Source: Akebia trifoliata
Taxonomy: Eukaryota; Streptophyta; Magnoliopsida; Ranunculales; Lardizabalaceae
Length of the DNA: 64,000 bases
Reading direction: 5' to 3'
Assembly: GCA_017979445.1 (NCBI GenBank)
Contig: CM030715.1
Span: 11,958,187-12,022,186, forward strand
The translations under genes were made by a program, and so were the position numbers. Shown one piece after another: positions 44,453 to 55,564 of this stretch. The notes beneath the pieces are model-generated. The model saw only the letters and a program-made list of their open reading frames with translations, was not told the origin of the DNA and did not search any database. Within the stretch, counting starts at the first letter, position 1, and every line of letters begins with the position of its first letter.

Positions 44453-46254
44453 GTATTTAAAATAAAATTAAATAAACAATGAGAAAATGTCACTAAATGG
44501 AGAACTTTGGTTTTAGAAAAAAAAAAAAATTGAAGTTTAGAATTTAGATTGACAATAGTAAAAAAATTTGGGATTGGCTAAAGGTATTATGTTGTTCTAA
44601 TTTCATGAGAATCTAATACATCTCAATGCATTCCATGCTACATAGATACACACATCTTCCATTAAACTATACAACCCAATCACAGACACAAAGCAATTAA
44701 ATATTATATATATAAAAAATGGGATTGAAGAAAATTATCTCCATGGGTATTTGTGTGCACTGTAGGTGCTTGAAGAACCAACTAGTTAAATCAAAATCCA
44801 TTATAAGGGAAAGCCTTGCACATTGATCTCAAACTAGGATTGATCAAGAGAATTCATCTGTAGTACCCTTTCATACACTTGATGATTCCCCAAGTGTTAC
44901 AAACAAAACCCCCATCTACAGAAACCTTGATGGCCCTTGGAACCATCAAGGTAACTTCTTGAATTTTATCCTCTTCAACCCTGTGGCATTAGAGATTGTT
45001 TTTTGATGCTACAAGGTTAGGAAATTTTCATCACTAACTTAATAAGAAAGTGTTTTTCAATGAAAATCACTATCACTACAATGAAAAAAGAGAGTTCCTA
45101 TAGGTTCCCCAACTTATTACTCCCCAATTAGGGGTGAATCTCCATTTCGTGTGCTGAACGAAATTCCAATTTTGGAACATTATTCATTTTAATTCCCAGA
45201 ATATGCATTCATCATTTTTATAACTTGTGAACTCTTGAGTTCGTCACTTTTAATATCTTTGAATTTGTTGATGTAGCAGTGAATAAATTAATTATAAAAG
45301 TGATGAATTCAATTGAAATGCATGCTTTGAGAATTAAAATGTATAATGCACTGAAATTGGAATTTGAGCATAAATTGCACACGTTTTTAGAAAAATCCTT
45401 TAAAAATAAAATAAATCAAGGATTTAGAATAAGTAAAAGTTGGAGTGGCAGTAAAAATTCTTTTTCATTTTTTTTTTTTGTTTAGATATCTATTGGTTAG
45501 ATTTAGGATTTCTTACGAACCGAATCTTAATTGGGGACAACTGATGAAGTTGTTTAAATGTGTTATAATGCTTTTGAGGTAATAAATTCAATAAAAAATT
45601 TGTAATCCTGGAATGGTGTTTTCTAATCTATAATTAGGGTGATAAATAATTTAAGAAATTAGAGTGTAATGAGTAAGAGGTTGGGTGCTAATAGCATCTC
45701 CCTAAAAATAGAAAATTCTCCCTCTCCAACAACGTTTGACGTGGAGCCTCTTCATGTGTTACAGACGGGAATAATGGAAGATACATGATTCCTTGGAAAA
45801 AATTTGACCATCTCAAACGTAGTACGTTTGATACTGTGTGCAACACTAGGCCCACAACGTGGGCAACTTATGTCCAAAGTCCTGTTTCGGTGCATTGTTG
45901 ATTTTAATTCCTAAAACTTGTATTCGTAGTGAATTCGTTGTTGTTATAATCTCAATGAATTTGTTGGTTCATCTATGAATTGGTAGATATTAAAAAGAAA
46001 AAATTATCAAAACGATACAGTTTTGGAAAATATTTATCAAAATGGTACACTGTAGCAATTAATTTCAAAAACGATAAATTTACCATTTTCGGAATTAATT
46101 TATTTTACCAAAACGGTAAAAACAGTAATCCATTATTTTTTTCTTCCGAAAATACCCTTTTGTTAATTTTGATTGAAATTACCGTTTTATCCTCGTCTCT
46201 TTCATAAAAATTTCTGTAATTTCAGTTGAAAATATTGAAAATATTGTAAGTTAC
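44453..46254. other. AT-rich intergenic stretch without a gene
   Basis: No coding region with family resemblance. Two fragments sharing TTTTAATTCC and a nearby GTGCNTTG (about 45190 and 45900) hint at an old internal duplication. CACTACAATG occurs at 45074 but lacks other CACTA features. Confidence 0.3.
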
Positions 46255-46271
46255 CCTCTCTCTCTCTCTCT
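46255..46271. repeat. (CT)n microsatellite
   Basis: CT dinucleotide run; a second run of similar composition lies at 46381-46407. Both sit in a 5'-UTR-like pyrimidine-rich stretch upstream of the Ulp1 gene. Confidence 0.9.
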
Positions 46272-46380
46272 ATTTCTTTCCGTTGTGAGAACGTGAGAAA
46301 CTTGCAAGTTTCTCCATATTTGTCTTTCTTTGTTGTGGAGATTCTCCGTTGGGGAGATGTAGAAAATATTACAAGTTTCC

Positions 46381-46407
46381 CTCTTTCTCTCTCTCTCTCT
46401 CTCTCTT
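46381..46407. repeat. (CT)n microsatellite
   Basis: Second CT run, about 1.3 kb before the first recognised exon of the Ulp1-type gene. Confidence 0.9.
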
Positions 46408-46834
46408 TATCTATCTTTGTCTTTCTTTGTTATGGAAATTATTAAAATAATTTTGATTCAAGTCTCTTTCTATCTCTCTCCGTTGTGGAGATTTTGAGAA
46501 ATTTGAATCGAAAGTGTTTGTGTATGTGTTTTGGAGTATTCGAACCCTAAACTTTTCATAATATTTTGTCCAAATTCTTTTTTGACTTTTTATTAATTAT
46601 TGTCATTATTTGCATGTTGTTAAATCTCTTTCAACAGGAACATTGGAAAAATTGAATACTTCAAAGTGACAATTTTATTTGATTTTAATTTATAATTTTT
46701 TTCTTTCTACCAATGGAATGCAAATTATTCATAGTAAAAGTTTATTATTGATGAATTTAATTACGTTTAGGGGAAAAAAGATGTAGTCCTCATATCATTT
46801 AACCATGATATTTTCAGGATAATAAAAGGCTGTA

Positions 46835-47505
46835 ACAAGGTGCTTTTTGACACAAGATCAAAACTATTTTAATCAATGTCAAAAGGTGCTTTTTGACATA
46901 AGATCAAAATTATTTTATTCAATGTCAAAAGGCATCTTTTGACATTAGATCAGAACTATTTTAGTCAATATCAAAATGAGCCTTCTGACATTAGATCAGA
47001 ACTATTTTACTCAATGTCAGAATGCTCCTTTTGACATTAGATCAAAACTATTTTAGTAAATGTCAGAAGGAGCCTTCTGACATTAGATCAAAACTATTAT
47101 AGTTAATGTCAAAAGTCTCCTTTTGACATTAGATCAGAACTATTTTAACCAATATCAGAAGGAGCCTTCTGACATTAGATCAGAACTATTATAGTCAATG
47201 TCAAAAGTCTCCTTTTGACATTAGATCAGAACTATTTTAACCAATGTCAAGAGGAGCCTTCTAACATTAGATCAGAACTATTTTAGTCAATGTCAGAAGG
47301 CTCCTTCTGACATTAGATCAAAACTATTTTAGTCAAATGTAAATTGTACATAGAGAATCATTTTGATATAATTTATTTTTGTTATGAATTTAATGTCAGA
47401 AGGATCCTTTTGACATTGTCTAAATGTTTTTTTTATCTCACGTTAGAAGGTTCCTTCCGACATCATATACAATACATTCTGATATAATGTCAAAAGTATC
47501 ATTCT
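46835..47505 (+). repeat. Palindromic 46-bp repeat array 1 (left, forward)
   Basis: About fourteen units, twelve of them regular, at ~46-bp spacing. The core is AATGTCAGAAGG, two bases, then CCTTCTGACATT (a ~26-bp palindrome). The linker is AGATCAGAACTATTTTAGTC. Units near 46921, 47105 and 47198 have GTCAAAAG paired with CTTTTGAC, while 47058, 47151 and 47288 have GTCAGAAGG paired with CCTTCTGAC, so both arms often change together. The linker runs forward here and reversed in the array at 53920-54170. Confidence 0.95.
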
Positions 47506-47690
47506 GATATTATATTGTATTACTTATGAAATTAATTAATTATTTTGAATGGGTCTACGTTAGGTCAATCGTATTGGAAATAGTCCTTCATCTACGTTGA
47601 CATGGTATGTTATCCTCTTTTTATGACATTAAGTATCATATTTTTTTACATTTTGAAAAATACGATGACATAGTAATATATATTTTGTAG

Positions 47691-50600
47691 GCACGTGTTG
47701 TGTGTAACGCGGAAAGATTTGCACAATTCTTCTCAAATTTAACATCTGAGCAGAAGACATGTTTAAATTCTACTTGTTTTACTCCACTACTATCTATGCT
47801 ACGCGTCCCAATGTGTAGCAATTTGATTTTTCTCCTCATAGAGAAATTTAATCCTAAAAATTGTTATTTTTCATTTAGAATTAAAGATATTTCTATTTCA
47901 GAAGATGAGGTTGCATTGATATTAGCTTTGGGAGGTTTGTATGGTAGTGATGGAATCGGTTCTCTCTAAAAGAAAGACGAGCTTTGTGTACAATTATTTT
48001 GGAATAAGTACTTTGACATGCCAACAGAGATAATCTTAGATTCTTTTGAGACTGTACTTAATACAGTCTTAAAAAATGAAAATATTATTAAATTTAAAAG
48101 AATATTTTTATTGTACATAGTTATTACCTTTTTACTTCCTAAGGACAGACTAAAGATTAACAAAGAACTTTTAAGTATGGTATGGTGCGATGAGATCTTC
48201 AATAGGATCCCATGGGGCAAATTAGTACACAACCACCTTTTAAATTATTTACGCATCTGTGCGACGAAGTTTAAGGAAACTGGTAAACATGTACATTTCT
48301 ATGATTGTGCATTGGTGCTTCAGGTAGTTAAAGAAAAATTTGAGTTATTAATTTAATCTTACTTTGAAGTACTAGTTTTATAAACTATTGATGTTTATTT
48401 AAGCACTCGTCCTATATTCTTATGCACTTGTAGGTATGGGCATTCGAACATATACCGGTAATAGCCCCCCGCATATTTGCCAATCATTTTCCAAGGTACC
48501 TAAAGTATCCTTATTATTTAAATGAGGAACGGCACTTTTACGTCGATAAGTTTGTCAATTGCACGGTATGAATTATTGAACTATAATTTCAATCATATAT
48601 ATATACTTCCATCTAATACAAATTTTTTATATGTATGTATCATCTTTAACAGATTATCAATAAGTTGAAATTGACCGAATATGAACTTTGTGAGGCAGTT
48701 CTTGCTCCATTTTGTAAGGGTTATAAGAGGAAAGAGGAAAATGGTGTTCGGTCTAAAAGAAAAAACTCAGAGGAGGTTGATAAGTTGAAGAAGAAAATGA
48801 CAATGATGGAACAGAAGTTGAAAGATCATTCTAAAGTTATCTAAGAATTGAAAAATGACATCAAATGTTTAAAGTCATATAATGAATCTGGCCCTAAGGT
48901 ATTGTTTCTCTACTATATGTGATAAATCCACATAATAAGTTACATCCACTTAGAAATCATTATGAATGTTTGTTTTAATATCAAACAGTACAACGTTAAA
49001 TTCGATAAAGCCTCGGACTTTGCACCTTCGAAAACCAAGTCATCTCCCCATACCAACACCTCTGTCGATCCTTCAGATATGCCTAAGGCATCGACACCTA
49101 GCAAGGGCTTAGACGATCATTTAGGTATACATAAGTCATCGCCTCCGAGAATGGGCTCTAGTGTTCCTTTTGGTATACATAAGGCATCTCCCTCCACGAA
49201 TACTTCCACAAATGAGTATCCACCTCATGAAGAAGAAATTGGAATCGATACTAAACAGACATCTGAAACAATGCCAATGAACCATTCACCTGAAGTATCA
49301 TTCTCTTCCTCCACAAAATACAAGGTACCTTGCATAAACAATATTTAAAATGTTCAATAAATATTTCATGTGAGTTGGTTTTTATGATCATTTTCTATTC
49401 TTCTTATTCAGCTGTTTACTAAGGTTGATAACGGACGTAGTTCGCCTAATATTTTGAAAAGTAATTATCTCAATAATGAACAAAATTCATAATTCAAATT
49501 CGACGCTGATAAGGTATGTATATACTTAATATTTAAAATTTTAATGTAGAAAAAATCACTCACATTCGACTTCATGTTTTGTCTAATTTTTAGACTTATA
49601 TGTTTTTGGTTAGGAAATTATTATCTATATAATAAACGCCTCTTCAATAATACCTCTCTAACTTTTATTTTTTATAGGCTGAATCCTCATCTCCTCCTAT
49701 AAAGTTAGAGTCTGAAGACAACAACATTCTAACTAGGGGGAAATCATCTGATTTTGATCAAAAGGTGTGTGGTCGTTTGTCTTACAATATCCCCTCTTGG
49801 GATCTATCCAGTATATTTATTATGTTATAAGATTTTTAATCGATTTCTTTGATTTGAAATGTGTATCTATGTGCATTTACAGTTTCTTATTGTATGTCGT
49901 TGAAATTGTTAGGATGAAATGAAAATTTTAATCCTCGTATTAATTAGTTTTTTTAGCGAATAAGATGTATAAATTTTGAAAAATATATTATTTGAAATGT
50001 TATGTCATGGTCAATTTAAATACAATCAGTTCGCTATTCATAAGTAATTGTTAACTTCATATTTTAAAGGTGTGAAGTACTATACGAGTACGAGTAATTT
50101 ATGCAATGTTGTCATTTGTTGTAGGAGGGTGGGTATTCCATGAATCCTAGGAAGCCTGGGTATTCCATGAACCCTATGAAGTCTAAGAGAGATGTGAAAC
50201 CTTCAATATATTTGAAGCCACCCTATGCACCTTTAGATATACGAAAAAAGAAAAAGATATGCAAAGAGTTGAAGTGGGATGTATGCATGTTTCAGATTTC
50301 ATTTTGATTATATTTGTTCTAATATTATAATGGAGATCGAGTTGCTGTTTCCAAGTCTTCTCAAGAACCATTGCAAGGAATTGGCGGTCCGATGACTAGG
50401 GCAAGGACAAAGAAGATGGAAGAGGCATTGCAAGGCTTGATTGTGGAAGTCCAATACAAAGAGGCCATTCTAGAAGATTTTAAGGCTAATTTTGGAGATA
50501 TCAAAGTTTCATCAAGGATGGTCAACTATCTTTTTATGCAAGAGATCAATTTGGAAGATCAATTTGAATGCTAGGGTTAATTGGGAATTGTTATGTTCTA

Positions 50601-52321
50601 ATTGTCTTTAGTTTTGAATTCTTTATTTCCTAAGGACTAATTAGACTTTCTTTATTTTTCCAAGGACTAATTAGAATTAATCTTGATCTAATTTGTCTAT
50701 AAAAGGGCACCTCATTTTGTAATTGAGACACAATTGATAATTTACATCTTATGAGATTTTGAAGTTTATTCAAAGAAACTTTAGTTTTGTTCATGATTTC
50801 TTTATGGGTTCTTTATGAGTTTTCATTCGAGTTCTTGAAGAAAAGACATGACTCTTCGACTTATCAAGGAAGTGATCAATCCTTGTGGTGTCATTAGATT
50901 GAGGTTTCAAGGACTTAGTTTCCTTGGGGTTTTAGTCCGATCAACATTTTAATTTGTTTTAAAACAATTCTAGAATATTCGAAGCCTTCGAATAAAAGGG
51001 TTCCTAGAAGAGATCATCAAGAGAAGGTATTAATCCAAGAAGGTTCTCATCATATTATTATGAATGATATGTAATTATTTTACGTACTAATTTATAGAGA
51101 TGCGTTCGTAATTATTTTCATGATCCTAAGCGTCCCTTTACCAACGAAGAATTAATGTTGATAAATTTACATCACGCTGATATAAATTTGAAGACGGGTA
51201 TTATATTCCGAGCGCATCTATTGATTCACTTAAGGGGGTTGGGTGGTTGGACGATCAGGTAATATTTTTTCATATTTTAATTTTAATTTTTTTGAGAATT
51301 CTAGAAAGATTAAATATTTCTCTGACTTTGTTGCCATACAGATAATTGATGGATATTGCAAATTTCTTAAAAGGAGAGAGTTGCAACATTTAGATCATTT
51401 TCTCAAATGTCATTTCTTTAGTCCAATGTATATTGTACGTCCAATTGACATAGACACATCATTTACATATCTTTAAGTTAGATGTATATATCTTTATAAA
51501 GCATTTTATGTTAATCGGTGTAGGTATTGCTTAAGGAAGTTCAAGAAGATTACTCTGGCTGGTCAGTGGGTAAGGTCTTATTGAAGTGTGTCGGGCGAAA
51601 AATTCCAACTAAATAAAAACCTCAAAGCGTTTACCAGACCTGACTATCTTAAATATCATATAATATCTTGTGATAAGGTTTGTTTTTTTCTTGTCTCGTG
51701 CCTCCGTATATTTATTTTGTTGTTAAATTACCTCTCATTCTCACATTGTTATTAATCACTAGGTGTTTTTTTCCAATTCACGCACATGCTCATTGGGCCG
51801 TTGCAATATTGGACATAAAAAATAAGAAATTAGAATTTTTGGATTCCCTCTCTAAGGACTGTATGTCAGTCTATAAAGTTGAAATTAAAGCATTGGTATG
51901 TATTGATAAGTTATTTAATAATTATTACGCTAATTTAGTAAGGAATTCCACAAGTACTTATCACATTATAATTTGTTAATGTGCAGAAAGAATTTTTTCC
52001 GATAGTACTCGAGCAAATAGGGTTAGTGAAGATTGACATCCCACATTGGCCTTGTTATGATCGTAAGAACATTCACAAACAAACCAATACATGGGATTGT
52101 GGAATGTTTATTTTAAAATATATTTATTACGCAAGCCGCGGGTTGGAATTTAATTTCAATCAGGTACTACTATATCCCATTTATCTATTTTTAACTTAAT
52201 TTGGAAACATTCAATTAGTAAGATTGATGATTGTTTTACACATCACTCTTTGTAGGAAGATATGTCCTACTTCAGGTTGCGGACTATTCTTGAGGTGGTT
52301 ATACAGATGGCATTACCTTAA
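47691..52321 (+). pseudogene. Transposon-type gene: PMD-like domain, coiled coil, Ulp1 protease
   Basis: Multi-exon. Exons I can place by GT/AG borders: 47691-48323, 48434-48565, 48653-48898, then a low-complexity middle (about 48990-49324, 49412-49514, 49678-49764, 50124-50280), and the protease part at about 51090-51258, 51342-51476, 51524-51677, 51763-51895, 51987-52163 and 52256-52321. The first exons resemble the N-terminal domain of plant transposon Ulp1 proteins (LTSEQKT...LL.ML, ISEDEVALILALGGLYG). A lysine-rich coiled coil follows (EEVDKLKKKMTMMEQKLKDH). The C48 (SUMO-protease-like) catalytic set is intact: His in HAHWAVAIL, Asp in EFLDSL, Gln and Cys in KQTNTWDCGMF. Breaks: stops at 47967-47969 and 48842-48844, a stop inside the 51524 exon, and a one-base loss near 51183. 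No transposase domain is present. KAONASHI-type MULEs and some CACTA elements carry such genes. Whether any product is made is unknown. Confidence 0.8.
50340..51060 (+). mobile_element. Gypsy 3' end (pol tail plus LTR part) nested in the Ulp1 gene
   Basis: GIGGPMTRARTKKMEEALQG (about 50380-50440) is the characteristic tail of chromovirus-like gypsy polyproteins. Its frame stops at 50572-50574 and LTR-like sequence follows: TTGGGAATTGTTATGTTC, TATA box TCTATAAAAGGGC (50696-50708), and transcribed text with GAATAAAAGGG near 50990. It lies between the exon ending 50280 and the exon starting about 51090, that is, in an intron, in the same orientation as the gene. The full LTR borders and target duplication were not resolved. 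Confidence 0.7.
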
Positions 52322-53265
52322 AAGTTATTTGTTCTTATTTTTGTTCATTACATTGTTATCGACAATGTAATCGTGCATGAATTAAAGATTTGGAAGTCAT
52401 TACTAAGAAACCCATTGCTGCTTTAGAACAATGCATGAGCACTATGCATGAGTATCAAACGGCATGAGCACTTTCTTACTTTACAATTAGGCCTAAAACG
52501 TGACCAAAAGGTTTGTTTCATTTAGATGTACTTACAATCATTATAAGGCTCTATATTTTCATCTTGGAAAAATTTTGAAGTTCAGCTTTTCAGTTGTCAC
52601 TGTAGGTACTGGACGTGGGATGTGGAATTGGTGGGCCATTGAGAGAAATTGTTATTTTTCTGTTATAATTTCATCGGTTAATATGTTGTTGCGGAAGCAA
52701 TGCATATTAATTCTGTAGTGACCAAACAATCGCCCAGTACGCAAAAGAAATCTGGATTGGTGACGAGTGCGTTGTACCATAAATATTACTCTCCAACTAA
52801 TGTAGAGTTCTCTGCCATGTGGGGTTTGTGAAGGTTTTGAGATTTTCAAAGAGTCTTGTGATATTGAAAAGGTGCAAGTTTAGAACAGTGGCAATGTAAG
52901 GAAAATGTAAACCGTGAAGAAAATAAGAGGACACGATATAACAAAGAGAACCGTGGTAATGTAAGGAAAATGTAAACCGTGAGGAAAAGATATGAAAGGC
53001 ATCATAACCATTTGCTTCTGATTGTGTTTTATTTCTAAGCAATTATGTGACTCAATTTCATTTGTTAGTGCCCTATTGCTTCTCATTGACCTTGTTTAGT
53101 AATGGAATTTAAATACATAATATGAAATTTGAGCTTGTTTTATGATTTATCTTTTATTTTTTATTTTGTTTTTTTTTTTCCGTTTATTGTGATTGGTGAG
53201 TTAGATGACTGTGCTATTATTTGTTAAACCTCCAAATTCGATGACGAGTTAAGATCACCAAATTC
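52322..53265. other. Noncoding stretch between Ulp1 gene and inverted repeat
   Basis: Possible 3' UTR of the Ulp1-type gene. At 52890-52985 a direct repeat of about 25-30 bp occurs twice (GGTAATGTAAGGAAAATGTA and AAACCGTGA, near 52891 and 52953). No gene seen. Confidence 0.4.
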
Positions 53266-53267
53266 AG

Positions 53268-53378
53268 GGAGTTATCATTTTTTCTTCCCCTTGATTACAA
53301 TGTAAATAGTCGTATACTTGCTTTATCCACTATATAAGGCAAGAATGAGTAAGAAATTTGAATAGATTTAGCGAACAC
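53268..53378 (+). repeat. Inverted-repeat arm (partner at 54167-54246)
   Basis: GTTATCATTTTTTCTTCCCC, TTGATTACAATGTAAAT.GTCGTATACTTG and AGAAATTTGAATAGATTTA match the reverse complement of 54167-54246. This arm carries an extra ~30 bp (CTTTATCCACTATATAAGGC and on) in its middle. The two arms flank the CACTA-like end and the reversed palindromic array. Confidence 0.85.
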
Positions 53379-53712
53379 TAAAACAATAGTAGAAGCAAGT
53401 ACTAAAACATAAAAATATGGTATTGGATGCGGCATTGAAGGAGAATGAACAATAATAACCTTTTTCAAAGTTCGATTAGCTCTGAATATCAACTCAGGTC
53501 AGGCATAAATGGTTGTGCAGTTTGAGAGAGGGGTTCACCCCATACAATACACATGCAATACACTTGAATCATCACCTTCAGTGGCATAATAATTTTGTTA
53601 GACACATATGTAACAGAGTTCTTTACGGATGAGAACCAAATAATAGAAAATGGTACAAATAACTTAAAACTGTAGAATTGGAAGAGTGAGTAAAATAGAA
53701 ACTTGATGAGCT

Positions 53713-53914
53713 GCAATGGTCATCGTCTCTTTGAAGGCGTTTTACCAAAAATCGCCTCTATTTTCTGATCGTTTGAGGCGTTTCTCACCAAATGCCACTA
53801 ATTTAGTCTCTTAGAAGGCGGCTAATCTAAAACCGCTATTGATGTTGCTGTTTAGGCGACGCTTTGCTAATTTGCCCAAAATAAAGCCTCTAAAATCCCC
53901 TTTTTTGTAGTGTG
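53713..53914 (-). mobile_element. CACTA-like transposon terminus with subterminal repeats
   Basis: The stretch ends (+ strand) in CCCCTTTTTTGTAGTG, the reverse complement of CACTACAAAAAAGGGG, the classic CACTA/En-Spm terminal motif. Inside are subterminal repeats of GGCG/CGCC words: AAGGCGTTTTACC, AAATCGCCTC, GAGGCGTTTCTCACC, AAGGCGGCTAATC and AGGCGACGCTTTG. The body would extend left. The opposite end was not identified with confidence, and no CACTA transposase is seen, so it may be a short non-autonomous or broken copy. Confidence 0.65.
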
Positions 53915-53916
53915 TC

Positions 53917-54175
53917 AAAATGCTTCTTTAGACATTTAATGAAAAAGTCATCATCTAATCTCAAAATAAGCCTTTTGACATTGGCTAAATTACTTTTTAT
54001 CTAATGTCAAAAGGTTCCTTTTGACATTAACTAAAATACTTCTGATCCAATGTCAGAAGGAGCCTTCTAACATTGACAAAATTACTTCTGATCTAATGTC
54101 AGAAGGCACCGTCTGACATTAGATCAAAATACTTCAGATGTAATGTCAAAATGCCCATTCTGACATTGTTTGTTA
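53917..54175 (-). repeat. Palindromic 46-bp repeat array 2 (right, reversed)
   Basis: Six units with the same palindromic core (for example near 54002, 54048, 54094 and 54142), but with the linker in reverse complement (AAAATACTTCTGATC instead of GATCAGAACTATTTT). With array 1 at 46835 it forms inverted ends around the Ulp1-type gene. Confidence 0.92.
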
Positions 54176-54246
54176 AATCTATTCAAATTTCTTGACAAGT
54201 ATACGACCATTTACATTGTAATCAAGGGGAAGAAAAATGATAAACA
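54167..54246 (-). repeat. Inverted-repeat arm (partner at 53268-53378)
   Basis: Reverse complement of the earlier arm; starts within the last palindromic unit and runs through AAATCTATTCAAATTTCTTG, AAGTATACGACCATTTACAT and CAAGGGGAAGAAAAATGATA. Confidence 0.85.
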
Positions 54247-54464
54247 GATTATGAATTTAGTAAATGACACTGCAAACACATAAATATGATCTAAAAGATC
54301 CTCTATTGCCTTGTCAACTTTTTAAATGCTACATAAATTAGATGAAAAATAATTTACAAGCGACACATTTAATATTGTGATGAAATTAACCAAACTTGAT
54401 TTTTCAACAGAAACTTTAGAATCTAAACATACTTACTTAAATTCTTAAGTTTATAGTAACAAAA

Positions 54465-54809
54465 TTAATCTTCAAAGTCAGAAGAACTGTCATCGTCTTC
54501 ATCCGACATAGCGTAAGTAGATGCATAGTTAGGATCGTTATCAACTTCATGTGATGAAATCCTTACAACTCGTCTACACATTCTTGATACCTCAGCTCGT
54601 AACCTCATAACTTCCACTTGGAATGAATATAGGTTATGACGCGGCATCGAAATCGCACGTCTTTTTGGGATAGGTACTTGCACAAGTTTGGATTCTTTAA
54701 TCAATTTCTTTGAATCCCTCACAAGTAGAATCCATTCGAGTTCCGGCATGTGCTTTCTATATGCATCTCCCGTCCGAAATTCACGACGCATATTCTCATC
54801 ATGATTCAT
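54465..54809 (-). CDS. Hypothetical 114-residue protein with acidic tail
   Basis: An intact short frame starting MNHDENMRREFRTGD. It has a basic middle (SKLVQVPIPKRRAISMPRHN), a helix-prone VEVMRLRAEVSRMCRRVVR and a strongly acidic C terminus (SDEDDDSSSDFED). The family is not recognised. It lies just outside array 2 and could be a single-exon remnant of a transposon gene, since acidic tails and short charged helices occur in such genes. No TATA box or neighbouring exon was established, so it may be chance. Confidence 0.3.
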   Translation of the reverse strand: MNHDENMRREFRTGDAYRKHMPELEWILLVRDSKKLIKESKLVQVPIPKRRAISMPRHNLYSFQVEVMRLRAEVSRMCRRVVRISSHEVDNDPNYASTYAMSDEDDDSSSDFED

Positions 54810-55560
54810 TGAAACTTCTAAGTAAGAATAAAATTTGGATTTTTTCCATGAATAAGACTATATAATGAAGGTGAAGTCGTATAACTATTAATGGAGCTAT
54901 TAAGTGCATTTACATTGATATTTAATGCTTATCAAATGACATTTAATTCCTCATGAATACTCATGTCACCATATTTCTTTTTACCCACCTAACTCCCTGC
55001 ACAAAAATTAATCAATTTATCACTTTATTTATTAGGGTCAATAAATGCAGATTAACACTGTTACATACATAATATCCACATGTCTCAAAAGGTAGATACT
55101 ATGTTTAAGGTTGATTGGACGTGAATTAATAGTTTCAAAGAATAGATATTGCTTACCAAACTACATTTAACTCATTTTGAATGATTGTGTCACCATGCAA
55201 CTATATTATACTATTTAATTTTGTCCACACAACTCCATACAAAATTTTTATGCACAGACTTCGCATCATACACCTTAGATTCTTATCGTCATCAAGCAAA
55301 TCTTGCCAAAACGCATCTTTCCTAACCTTCTCATTTTTATCAGTTTATTCATAAGTTTCGAGTACATTTTAGACTCGTAATAGTCAAGTTTGAGCTCATC
55401 AACCTCATTCGATAGCACATTTTCCATGTTAGAACTAATTTACCTTTGTAAAAATAACTCTGAAGGTGTTGGTATTTTTTGGGTAAAAACAGCTTCCTAT
55501 TTATAGAATCTTAGGCTCGTTTATTGTGAAGCCTTATTTTATTCAATACATAAAAAAAGA
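54810..55560. other. AT-rich stretch without a gene
   Basis: No coding region recognised. ACTATATAATGAAGG near 54868 and several CATTTAAT/CATTTAAC motifs suggest repeat-derived sequence. Confidence 0.3.
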
Positions 55561-55564
55561 GAGA

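Noticed and set aside
45074..45083. CACTACAATG as left end of the CACTA element ending at 53914
   Set aside because: Only the first eight bases match, subterminal GGCG repeats are missing and the 3-bp flanks (TAT versus TGT) differ.
46835..47505. CRISPR-like periodic palindromic array
   Set aside because: The linkers are as repetitive as the palindromes and the sequence is plant nuclear, so there are no unique spacers.
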